From: Alphaproteobacteria bacterium HT1-32
GTDB taxonomy: Bacteria > Pseudomonadota > Alphaproteobacteria > Rhodospirillales > HT1-32
DNA: 64,000 nucleotides
NCBI GenBank assembly: GCA_009649675.1
Contig: WJPL01000001.1
Span: 1,942,469 to 2,006,468 of the forward strand
Direction: 5' to 3'
Shown here: in pieces, positions 57,467 through 64,000 of the stretch
How the letters are laid out: every line of letters starts with the position of its first letter
Position numbering within the stretch: the stretch's first letter is position 1
Program-made: the position numbers and the translations under genes
The notes under the pieces: model-generated
Seen by the model: only the letters and a program-made list of their open reading frames with translations
Told to the model about the DNA's origin: nothing
Databases searched by the model: none

Positions 57467-57911
57467 CGTTCATGATCAGGAAACCCGCCGCCGTAATATG
57501 GCGGCGATCCGCGGTATCAATACTCGTCCGGAACTAATCGTTCGAAGAGCGCTGCATGCACGTGGTTTCCGTTATCGTCTGCATGTGAAAGGTATGCCGG
57601 GAAAGCCAGATCTGGTTTTCCCGAAGTATAGGGCTGTGATTTTCGTACATGGCTGCTTCTGGCATGGTCATGACTGTGCGCTTTTCAAGTGGCCGAAGAC
57701 AAGAGAACAGTTCTGGTATGATAAGATCAGCGTTAACCGAAGCAGGGATGTTGCCGCTTGTCGTAATCTCCGCCTGACCGGCTGGCGGGTGGCGACTGTC
57801 TGGGAATGTGCTCTCAAAGGACGGCGGCGGATTCCAGTATCAGAGATGATTGACTTGATCTCTTTATGGTTGTTTTCTGATTCTGTCGAGTTCTCAGTTA
57901 GAGGCAGATGA
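57459..57911 (+). CDS. vsr: Very short patch repair endonuclease Vsr
   Basis: A 150-residue T:G mismatch endonuclease that repairs deaminated 5-methylcytosine at Dcm sites. It starts MADVHDQETRRRNMAAIRG, matching E. coli Vsr, from a TTG codon eight bases inside the methyltransferase gene. The active-site Asp is in MPGKPDLVFPKYRAVIFVHGCFWHGHDC, with the zinc-site His and Cys, and the C-terminal GWRVATVWECALKG block is complete. The overlap with the methyltransferase gene and the TTG start suggest coupled, low-level translation. Its presence implies C-to-T mutation pressure from the linked methyltransferase. Confidence 0.94.
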   Translation: MADVHDQETRRRNMAAIRGINTRPELIVRRALHARGFRYRLHVKGMPGKPDLVFPKYRAVIFVHGCFWHGHDCALFKWPKTREQFWYDKISVNRSRDVAACRNLRLTGWRVATVWECALKGRRRIPVSEMIDLISLWLFSDSVEFSVRGR

Positions 57912-57912
57912 G

Positions 57913-59241
57913 TTGGCCAGCCCAATAACAAGACTACTTAATCAGATGGCAGAGCATGGTGCCGTCCGGTTCTATGTGAAGTGGCTGGCGCCGAACGACA
58001 ACTCGAAAAACCAGGTTTATCTTGGCGGCGGATTTGGGGCGCTGAATATTATTCCGCACGGTCCTGTCGAAAATGATGAGAGTTCTGTTGCAGGATCAGT
58101 AAGAGAGAGGGCTAAAGCGAAGGTTCGGTTTTACTGGATTGACGAAAGGGGCTTGTCCCGCGCTCCTGATGCACAGTTGATCCTATACCCAAAGTATCCC
58201 GAAGTGAGGATGTCCGGCTTTTTGCGTGGTGCAGAACGAGCGCCAGGTGACCTGATGCGTTCTAGGGATGTGGGGCGTGTCTTGTTTCTTGGAATCTGTG
58301 CTGATGGGCGCGTTATTGGGCATGTCGCCGGGAATCATCAGCCGATTGTCCATGCTCTTCATGATGTGGCAAACAGCCTGACAGTTACAGGTGTATTTCT
58401 TGATCTGGAGGCTGTGCGACAGGATGGCGCAGACCCGAAGCTTGCTATGCTCGCTATGCTGGGTCGTATTTACCGTAAGGGTTGGATTTCTTCACAGAAA
58501 CTAGGCAGTGATGGCCGGCGGCTCCCGTACAAAGCACAAAATGGGGGTGGTTATACGCTTGAATCCGAACTCGGAATTTCCCCAAATGGGTATGCTGGCC
58601 CGGATTATATGGGCTGGGAAGTAAAGCAGTATAGTGTAAATGATTTTGTAAGATACACAGCAAAAAGCCCCGTTACACTTATGACACCAGAGCCGACCGG
58701 AGGTGTCTACAAAGACCAGGGGGTGGAAGCTTTCCTGCGCCGATATGGTTATCCTGATAAAGCTGGCAGACCCGACCGGATAAATTTTGGTGGTAAATAT
58801 GTGAATGGAATGGGCTTCGATCCTAACACAGGACTGGCATTACGAATTACGGGATACGATACGCTAAACGGTAAGATTACTGATGTTGGTGGGGCGATTG
58901 AATTGCGGGACAAAAGTGATGAGATTGCTGCGTCATGGGGATTCGGGGGGGTTATCGAACACTGGAACAGGAAGCATGCTAAAGCAGTATATGTGCCCTC
59001 ACTGAAAAGATCGCCGCCGACCGAATATCATTTCGGTGATATTGTTAAGGTTTGTGAAGATACAGATGTACTCCTGTTTCTGAAGGCTCTTGCGTTAGGC
59101 GTAGTTTACTATGATCCGGGGATAAAGATGGAAGGCGCCGGGGCAGGTAAACCAGTTACCAAGCGCCGCAGCCAGTTCAGAATTAATCATAAATCGCTCT
59201 CAGATCTATATCAGCGTACTGAAATTTCGAAACTTATCTGA
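57913..59241 (+). CDS. MvaI/BcnI-family type II restriction endonuclease
   Basis: A 442-residue nuclease whose C-terminal part (about 205-442) fits the MvaI/BcnI family: GGGYTLESELGISPNG, then the catalytic PDYMGWEVKQY (D..ExK of the PD-D/ExK fold), then VTLMTPEPTGGVYKDQGVEAFLRRYG. The family monomers nick CCWGG or CCSGG. The N-terminal about 190 residues are an extra domain of unknown role, making it longer than MvaI (about 250 residues). The start is a TTG one base after the vsr stop, with GAGG upstream. It is the likely toxin half of this addictive module. Confidence 0.88.
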   Translation: MASPITRLLNQMAEHGAVRFYVKWLAPNDNSKNQVYLGGGFGALNIIPHGPVENDESSVAGSVRERAKAKVRFYWIDERGLSRAPDAQLILYPKYPEVRMSGFLRGAERAPGDLMRSRDVGRVLFLGICADGRVIGHVAGNHQPIVHALHDVANSLTVTGVFLDLEAVRQDGADPKLAMLAMLGRIYRKGWISSQKLGSDGRRLPYKAQNGGGYTLESELGISPNGYAGPDYMGWEVKQYSVNDFVRYTAKSPVTLMTPEPTGGVYKDQGVEAFLRRYGYPDKAGRPDRINFGGKYVNGMGFDPNTGLALRITGYDTLNGKITDVGGAIELRDKSDEIAASWGFGGVIEHWNRKHAKAVYVPSLKRSPPTEYHFGDIVKVCEDTDVLLFLKALALGVVYYDPGIKMEGAGAGKPVTKRRSQFRINHKSLSDLYQRTEISKLI

Positions 59242-59246
59242 AATTC

Positions 59247-59344
59247 CAGCGTGGTTTTCTTTCGTCAGACTGTGGCTAGGTGGCGGGAAAGTTCTTCGCC
59301 GGTGTTTCGGTAATGGCTGAGCAGCAGGTCGACGGTTTTGTCGG
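59247..59344 (-). repeat. 98-bp direct repeat, right copy (in-gene)
   Basis: The matching copy of 55940-56037, placed so that it forms the 3' end and downstream edge of the complete GntR/FCD gene. The island's last gene ends six bases to its left. The six mismatches between copies are mostly silent, which suggests that one copy came in with the island or that both have diverged since insertion. Confidence 0.93.
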
Positions 59345-59978
59345 CTTCACGGGCGATGGCGGCGTTCAGGATACCGAGATGTTCATCGGCGACGCTGCGG
59401 GCCGGGCTGGCCGGGCCGTTTCGGCCCTGTCCGGCGATGTTGCGGTAGCGGATGTTGGCGTCGTACAGACGTTCGCAGAAATCAACCAGCAGGGTTGAGC
59501 CGCAGGCGGAAATAAGGGTCATGTGGAATTTCTTGTGGGCGGCTTCCCAGTCCACATTCTCGCTGGCCGGGGCATTGGGTGTGCGGGGGGTCTGTTTCAG
59601 GCGGTGATGGGCCAGAACCAGGCTCTCTTCCCAAGCCATGTCACCATGTGCGAGCGATTCCCTTACCGCCCGTTCCTCGACCCAGCAGCGGGTTTTCAGC
59701 AGCTCGATGAAGGCATCGGCTGAAATGCTGGCGACCCGGAATCCACGCTGGTCCAGCCGTTCAACCAGCCCTTCGGCGGTCAGCAGGCTGAGGGCCTCGC
59801 GCAGCGGGCTAGCGCCGGCATTGTAGCGGTCACGCAGGGCCTCGATCTTCAGCTTCAGATCCGGGGCAAGGCTGCCGGTGAGGATATCCCGGCGCAACAG
59901 ATCGCAGACCTGAGAGGTGACACTGCCACCGGTTGCCAGATAAAGAACATTCCCGTCCTTGTCGCTGTTCGCGCTCAT
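59265..59978 (-). CDS. GntR-family regulator with FCD domain
   Basis: A 237-residue regulator. The winged helix is at about 18-85 (SVTSQVCDLLRRDILTGSLAPDLKLKIEALRDRYNAGASPLREALSLLTAEGLVERLDQRGFRVA). The C-terminal all-helical FCD ligand domain runs from about 95 (ELLKTRCWVEERAVRESLAHGD, AHKKFHMTLISACGSTLLVDFCERLYD, DEHLGILNAAIAREADKTVDLLLSHYRNT), with His residues that usually bind a metal next to the acid ligand. It overlaps the dioxygenase gene by four bases at its start, so it probably controls the dioxygenase-TRAP unit. Its 3' end is the target of the island insertion. Confidence 0.92.
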   Translation of the reverse strand: MSANSDKDGNVLYLATGGSVTSQVCDLLRRDILTGSLAPDLKLKIEALRDRYNAGASPLREALSLLTAEGLVERLDQRGFRVASISADAFIELLKTRCWVEERAVRESLAHGDMAWEESLVLAHHRLKQTPRTPNAPASENVDWEAAHKKFHMTLISACGSTLLVDFCERLYDANIRYRNIAGQGRNGPASPARSVADEHLGILNAAIAREADKTVDLLLSHYRNTGEELSRHLATV

Positions 59979-60853
59979 GTACCGTCCCTGTCCGCGAGGA
60001 TGAAGTCGAAGTCAACGGTATAGAACGGAATGGTCAGCCGGTCACGGGCCTGAATGTCCGCCGGTGCGGTTTCCGGATCGTCACATCGCCGGTACTTCAT
60101 CACCAGATCGGTCCGCACGCCGAAAACCGCGTCTTCATCAAGATAGGGATCATCATCCGGGAAGACTTCCGTCACCAGTGTCCGGTGCCCGTCGGCTGCG
60201 ATGATGAAATGCAGATGGGAAGGCCGCCAGGGATGGCGCCCGGTGGCACGCAGTAATTCACCAACCGGTCCGTCATCCGGCACGGTATAGGGGGCTGGCC
60301 GGACTGTGGTGAAGGCATAGCGGCCATCGGCTCCGGTCTTCATGCGTGCCCGGAAATTATAGTAATCCTGTTCCGGGTCCTGATTGGAATAGAGGCCGTT
60401 ATCGGCGGTCTGCCAGGTATCGATGACAGCCCCGGCGATCGGCTGGCCCTTTGTGTCGAGCACGCGGCCCTGCACGATGACGCTGTCACCGGCATTGTCT
60501 TTCTTCAGGTCGGCCCCGACAGGCAGTTCCGGTGCATCGAGAATGTGAAACGGCCCGAGCACGCTGGAGGCAGTCGCATCCGGCGGCGAATTGACCATGT
60601 CGACAAGTGAGGACAGGCCAAGCACATCCGAGAACAGTACGAACTCATTGCGTTCCGGGGTGCTGATCTCGCCTGCTGCGGTCAGCAGGGCAATACCCTT
60701 GCGCCATTCGTCATGGGTCAGGTTGGTTTCCTTCGCGAAGCTGTGCAGGTGATGCGCGAGGCGCTCCAGCACAAAGCTGAGGCGAGGGTCGGTATCCGGT
60801 CCGCAATAGTCGAGAAGGGTTTTGGTCAGCGTTTCCGCCGTTACATTGCGCAT
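59975..60853 (-). CDS. Intradiol ring-cleavage dioxygenase (hydroxyquinol/catechol type)
   Basis: A 292-residue non-heme iron(III) enzyme that opens catechol-like rings between the two hydroxyls. The N-terminal helical cap (1-about 105) fits catechol/hydroxyquinol 1,2-dioxygenases. The iron ligands are Tyr in NGLYSNQDPEQDYYNFR, a second Tyr in RPAPYTVPDDGPV, and the two His in RPSHLHFIIAADGH. The end with QARDRLTIPFYTVDFDFIL favours the hydroxyquinol subgroup, but this is a guess. No maleylacetate reductase or muconate enzymes are in the window. It lies directly downstream of the TRAP genes in the same direction. Confidence 0.92.
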   Translation of the reverse strand: MRNVTAETLTKTLLDYCGPDTDPRLSFVLERLAHHLHSFAKETNLTHDEWRKGIALLTAAGEISTPERNEFVLFSDVLGLSSLVDMVNSPPDATASSVLGPFHILDAPELPVGADLKKDNAGDSVIVQGRVLDTKGQPIAGAVIDTWQTADNGLYSNQDPEQDYYNFRARMKTGADGRYAFTTVRPAPYTVPDDGPVGELLRATGRHPWRPSHLHFIIAADGHRTLVTEVFPDDDPYLDEDAVFGVRTDLVMKYRRCDDPETAPADIQARDRLTIPFYTVDFDFILADRDGT

Positions 60854-60864
60854 CGGTTTCTCCG

Positions 60865-62178
60865 TCAGTTCAGAAGGTAGGTGCTGAGGCCGGGCTGCCA
60901 GATCAGCAGAATAAGGATCATCAGCATGACAGCCGCAAAAGGCAGTGCCCCCATGAAGACATCCTTCAATGAAATGCGGTCATCGTTCAGAGTTGTCTTG
61001 ATGACAAAACAGGAAATGCCGAGCGGGGGGGTCAGCAGTCCGATTTCCGCGCCGATCACCGTGATGATGCCAAACCAGACGAGGCTGAGGCCCATCGGTT
61101 CAATGATATCGATGAACAGCGGCACGACAATCAGGATGACCGAGGCCGTATCCAGCAACGTACCGAGGAACAGCATCAGCAGTACATAGGCGACCATGAC
61201 CCAGAAGAAGCCAAGATCATTGCCGACAAGAAATTCCTGCAACTGGTTCGGCAGGTCAACATAGCCCAGCATCCGGCTGTAGAATGAAGCGGCGGTAATC
61301 AGGAACAGAATGCTGGCGGTGATATGGCCGGTTTCCAGCAGGGCGTCCCAGAAGCTTCGCCAGGTCATTTCCTTGCGGATCACGGCAATGATGAGGGCTG
61401 CAAGTGATCCTGCAGCGCCCGCTTCAACCGGGGTCAGCCAGCCGGTATAGATACCGCCGAGGACGATGAGGATGAGGGCCAGAACCGGCGCGGTGCAGGA
61501 CAGGATTTCGCCATAGGAAAGCCGGTCGCCGGCAGTTCTGTCCGGGCTTGTGCCGCCAATGAAATTCGGTGTCAGCCAGCCCATGACGGCGATTGACCCG
61601 ATATAGGCCAGGGTCAGGATCAGGCCGGGAATGATCCCGGCGATGAACATGTCGCCAACCGAGATTTCAGCAACGAAAGCATAGATGATCAGCATCGAGC
61701 TGGGGGGGATGATCATGCCGAGAACGGACGACCCGGCGACCACACCAACCGCAAATCGCTTGTTATAATTCAGGCGCAGCATCTCGGGTACGGCGACACG
61801 GGTGAAGACCGAGGCCGAGGCGATGGAGGAACCGGTGACCGCGGCAAACAGTGCGTTGGCACCGACGGTGGCCATGCCGACGCCGCCGCGAATGCGCTGA
61901 AACAGCTGGTTCATCACCCGGTAGACATCGGTTCCCAGCCCGGCCTTGGAGACGATCAGCCCCATGAAGGTGAACAGGGGAATAGTGGCGAACTCGTACT
62001 CGGTGACGCTGTCACCGATAGCCTGACGCAGGAAATTCACGGCGAGGATCGGTTTGTCGCTGACCAGCCAGATGGTGACGAAGGAGACACCGGCCAGCGC
62101 CACGGGGATATAGACCCCAAGATAGATCGTCACCACGATGGCGATGACGGAGAGGATACCGATATCAACGGGATCCAT
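60865..62178 (-). CDS. dctM: TRAP transporter large permease (DctM-like)
   Basis: A 437-residue membrane protein with 12 or so helices, the transport subunit of a TRAP system driven by an ion gradient. Blocks typical of DctM are FVTIWLVSDKPILAVNFLRQ, IPLFTFMGLIVSKAGLG, GVVAGSSVLGMIIPPSSMLIIYAFVAEISVGDMFIAGIIPGL, and LGTLLDTASVILIVVPLFIDI. The ATG at 62178 has GGGAGG at ideal spacing; the longer frame lies inside dctQ. It overlaps dctQ by 14 bases and is followed 11 bases later by the dioxygenase. Confidence 0.95.
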   Translation of the reverse strand: MDPVDIGILSVIAIVVTIYLGVYIPVALAGVSFVTIWLVSDKPILAVNFLRQAIGDSVTEYEFATIPLFTFMGLIVSKAGLGTDVYRVMNQLFQRIRGGVGMATVGANALFAAVTGSSIASASVFTRVAVPEMLRLNYNKRFAVGVVAGSSVLGMIIPPSSMLIIYAFVAEISVGDMFIAGIIPGLILTLAYIGSIAVMGWLTPNFIGGTSPDRTAGDRLSYGEILSCTAPVLALILIVLGGIYTGWLTPVEAGAAGSLAALIIAVIRKEMTWRSFWDALLETGHITASILFLITAASFYSRMLGYVDLPNQLQEFLVGNDLGFFWVMVAYVLLMLFLGTLLDTASVILIVVPLFIDIIEPMGLSLVWFGIITVIGAEIGLLTPPLGISCFVIKTTLNDDRISLKDVFMGALPFAAVMLMILILLIWQPGLSTYLLN

Positions 62179-62794
62179 GGGAACCTCCCGCCGGCTGTCC
62201 GCCGAGGATGACTTTGAAAAGATAAAGAATGGCACAGAGCCCGGCGCTGGCAGTGATTGCCAGCCGTGCCGGCCACCAGGGCGCGGTGAACACGCCGGGG
62301 GTGCCGAAATAGTCACAGCGTGCCGTCGCAGCCCTGAGGTCGGTGATCAGGTCACCGGTCAGGGGCGGGCCGAAGTCCGGCGCGGTGAAATAGGAACAGG
62401 ATTCCAGTGTATCGATAAATTCCGGCCAGCTGGCATAGGCAACGATGGCCATGAAGATACAGGCGACAGCATCAATCAGCCGGCGGAGAACAAAAGCCGT
62501 GGTTGGTGCGCGCAGGTCCAGCATCAGCAGGAAGCCGTCGGACCGGGTCAGCCGGTTGACGCGAACCACATCAGGTAATTGCAGGAAGACAATCAGCACC
62601 ATGGCGAAGATGACCAGTTCGACGGCGCCATGGAACGGTGCATTGAAGGCACCGCGAGCAACAACATCCATATTCATGACGGCCACCAGGCCGAGAACGG
62701 TCAGGGTACCGACAGCATTTGCCAGAATGGCTATCCGGTCAAAGCAGGCCGACAACTGGCGGACAAACCAGCAGAGAGGTTGCAATACAGTCAT
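62165..62794 (-). CDS. dctQ: TRAP transporter small permease (DctQ-like)
   Basis: A 209-residue membrane protein with four helices (about 20-45, 55-80, 105-128, 178-200). LVAVMNMDVVARGAFNAPFHGAVELVIFAMVLIVFLQLPDVVRVNRLTRSD is the DctQ core. A 40-residue periplasmic loop after helix 3 contains two Cys (ESCSYFTAPDF, TARCDYFG), longer than in most DctQ proteins and possibly disulfide-linked. The gene overlaps dctM and lies between it and the binding-protein gene. Confidence 0.9.
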   Translation of the reverse strand: MTVLQPLCWFVRQLSACFDRIAILANAVGTLTVLGLVAVMNMDVVARGAFNAPFHGAVELVIFAMVLIVFLQLPDVVRVNRLTRSDGFLLMLDLRAPTTAFVLRRLIDAVACIFMAIVAYASWPEFIDTLESCSYFTAPDFGPPLTGDLITDLRAATARCDYFGTPGVFTAPWWPARLAITASAGLCAILYLFKVILGGQPAGGSHGSR

Positions 62795-62835
62795 ACTGAT
62801 TTGTCCGTTTTGTTGTCGTCTGCCGTGGGCTCAGA

Positions 62836-63921
62836 TCAGTTTGCTGACCAGTCGCGGACGGGCTTCTGTCCTGCGGCTTTCAGCTTGTCCATGTAAGCCT
62901 TCAGCATAGCTGTTCCGGGTGCGCCTGTCTTGTCCAGTGAGGCGGCCCATTCAGCGGCGATGTTCGGCATCGCGGCGGCCCATGTTGCGCGTTCAGCATC
63001 CGTCAGGGTGACGACGGTGCCACCGGAAGCCTTGTACTGGGCAATTGATTCTGCGGCTTCGTCCATCGCCACGCCGGCAACCCGGTCACGATATTCGATG
63101 GAGACTTTCTGGATGGCGGTTTTCACCTCATCCGGCAGCTTGGCCCAGACATCCTTGTTGATGGTAACGGTCTTGGTGTTGACCGCACCAAGATCGGCCG
63201 CAAGCATATAGGGTGCAACTTCATGAATCTTGAAGGTGACAGCGGCTTCCGGCCACAGCATGGCAGCATCGGTAACACCGGTCTGTACCATGTTGTAGAA
63301 GTTTGGCAGACCGCCGCGAACGCCCGCCGCATCCTTGATACCCTCAAGGTAACGCAGGTTGTAGCCGGCACCGGCAACCTTCATGCCTTCAAGATCTTTC
63401 AGGGTCTTGATCGGCTTTTTTGAGAAGATCTGATAGGTGTCGAGAACCACACCGGTTGCCAGATAGACCTGGTTTTCGGCATCGAATTCTTTCTGCATCT
63501 GCGGGAATTCGCGGGCGATCTCGTCAACCGCCCTGGCGACGACACGGGCGTCAGATGAGACCATCGGAGTGACAGCCGAGATACCCTGGCTGGGCAGCGC
63601 CGAATTGTGGAAGATGGTGGTGACGATGCCGATATCGCCAAGCCCCAGCTTGATGCCTTCCAGCACGCCACGCGGTTTGACGATCTGGCCGCCATAGGCT
63701 TCCTGCCAGTCGATCTTGTAATTGCCGCTTTTTGCCAGTTCTTCATTCAGTCGCGGAATGAAGAAGCCGGAGAATTCCTTCACCCACATGGATCGTGCGG
63801 GATAGCCATCAATGGCAACCATCTTGATGGTTTCGGCGGCGGTAGAGGCCACCAGCGGGGTTACAACGGTCGCGCCGGCAATGACTGCCGCCAGCAGATG
63901 TTTCCTGAAGTCTGTATTCAT
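62836..63921 (-). CDS. dctP: TRAP transporter substrate-binding protein (DctP-like)
   Basis: A 361-residue periplasmic binding protein with signal peptide (KHLLAAVIAGATVVTPLVASTAA). DctP-family blocks are WQEAYGGQIVKPRGVLEGIKLGLGDIGIV, VYLATGVVLDTYQIFSKKPIKTLKDLEGMKVAGAG, and MVQTGVTDAAMLWPEAAVTFKIHEVAPYMLAADLGAVNTKTVTINKDVWAKLPDEV. The conserved Arg that pairs with the ligand carboxylate lies in the KPRGVLEG or LRYLEG region. The ligand is likely an organic acid related to the dioxygenase pathway. The ATG at 63921 has GGGAGGATTGGTT upstream. Confidence 0.94.
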   Translation of the reverse strand: MNTDFRKHLLAAVIAGATVVTPLVASTAAETIKMVAIDGYPARSMWVKEFSGFFIPRLNEELAKSGNYKIDWQEAYGGQIVKPRGVLEGIKLGLGDIGIVTTIFHNSALPSQGISAVTPMVSSDARVVARAVDEIAREFPQMQKEFDAENQVYLATGVVLDTYQIFSKKPIKTLKDLEGMKVAGAGYNLRYLEGIKDAAGVRGGLPNFYNMVQTGVTDAAMLWPEAAVTFKIHEVAPYMLAADLGAVNTKTVTINKDVWAKLPDEVKTAIQKVSIEYRDRVAGVAMDEAAESIAQYKASGGTVVTLTDAERATWAAAMPNIAAEWAASLDKTGAPGTAMLKAYMDKLKAAGQKPVRDWSAN

Positions 63922-64000
63922 AACCAATCCTCCCGGTTTCGCTGCTTTGGTGCAGCGTTGTCTGGTTTATCTCTGGAAGTCTTCTGCCAGACTTCCGCAT
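63922..64000. other. Upstream region of the TRAP operon
   Basis: Only 79 bases of leader and control sequence before dctP are in the window; no gene or clear promoter boxes can be set before the sequence ends. Confidence 0.4.

Larger units (their letters stand above)
55940..59344. mobile_element. Restriction-modification island flanked by long direct repeats
   Basis: A segment of about 3.3 kb carrying three tightly packed same-strand genes (methyltransferase, Vsr, endonuclease) between two 98-bp direct repeats derived from the end of the GntR gene. The interior is clearly more AT-rich and uses other codons than the flanks. No integrase, transposase, tRNA or terminal inverted repeat is present. 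The layout fits the insertion with long target duplication that has been described for restriction-modification units. Ancestral order would be glcB, then the intact regulator gene. Confidence 0.75.

Noticed and set aside
55940-59344. Interpretation of the island as a classical integrase-driven genomic island or transposon.
   Set aside because: There is no integrase, transposase, tRNA target or terminal inverted repeat; the 98-bp repeats are gene-derived.

Overview
The window reads as chromosomal DNA of an alphaproteobacterium, most likely a Rhodospirillales-type, probably free-living and perhaps marine. The basis is: sdhC-sdhD-sdhA-sdhB order, an rplU-rpmA-obgE-proB-proA block, a RibA with a worn-out RibB-like front half, TRAP, TAXI and tripartite tricarboxylate (TTT) uptake systems, a PAS-kinase-rich signalling set, moderately high GC by eye, and a dispersed palindrome starting TCCTTCGAGACGC that is common in this class. 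The genus cannot be fixed by eye. No rRNA, tRNA or CRISPR array was seen.

Layout. 1-8.7 kb: 3' end of ahcY, an OmpR-type regulator, ribA, a FecR-domain secreted protein, an AEC carrier, nhaA, purH and an HpcH/HpaI aldolase. 8.4-10.0 kb: an 804-bp tandem duplication carrying the aldolase 3' end and a small gene that resembles Nif11-type RiPP leader peptides, so there are two precursor-like genes and one aldolase fragment. 10-20 kb: YHYH protein, TAXI binding protein, TPR/glycosyltransferase with a DUF6165-like partner, hemerythrin, sensor kinase, arsC-like, recX, a CDF-like metal transporter divergent from a MerR regulator, and a MetE-like methyltransferase. 20-32 kb: panC, rplU-rpmA, obgE-proB-proA, a GNAT protein, a PAS histidine kinase and sdhCDAB. 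32-38 kb: tamB and tamA, where tamA has an in-frame signal-peptide region but no normal start codon in front of it. 38-49 kb: a degenerate receiver protein, a membrane hydrolase, YtoQ, a DUF3604 protein divergent from a TTT transporter with its GntR regulator, a VOC protein, infA and an OmpA-like lipoprotein. 49-56 kb: sthA, a histidine phosphatase, a Bcr/CflA exporter, an FAH-family hydrolase and glcB.

56-59.3 kb: a restriction-modification island (Dcm-like C5 methyltransferase, Vsr mismatch endonuclease, MvaI/BcnI-family endonuclease). Its base use is visibly more AT-rich than the flanks, and it is bracketed by a 98-bp direct repeat that is the 3' end of the neighbouring GntR-family gene. 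No integrase or transposase is present, so this looks like insertion with long target duplication. 59.3-64 kb: the GntR/FCD regulator, an intradiol ring-cleavage dioxygenase and a DctM-DctQ-DctP TRAP transporter, probably one catabolic unit for a hydroxylated aromatic or a related acid.

Working together: most of the window is core metabolism (methyl cycle, purine, riboflavin, pantothenate, proline, succinate dehydrogenase, glyoxylate/glycolate assimilation through malate synthase G) interleaved with substrate-specific uptake and catabolism modules under local GntR control. The two places that look most unusual are the duplicated Nif11-like locus and the restriction-modification island.
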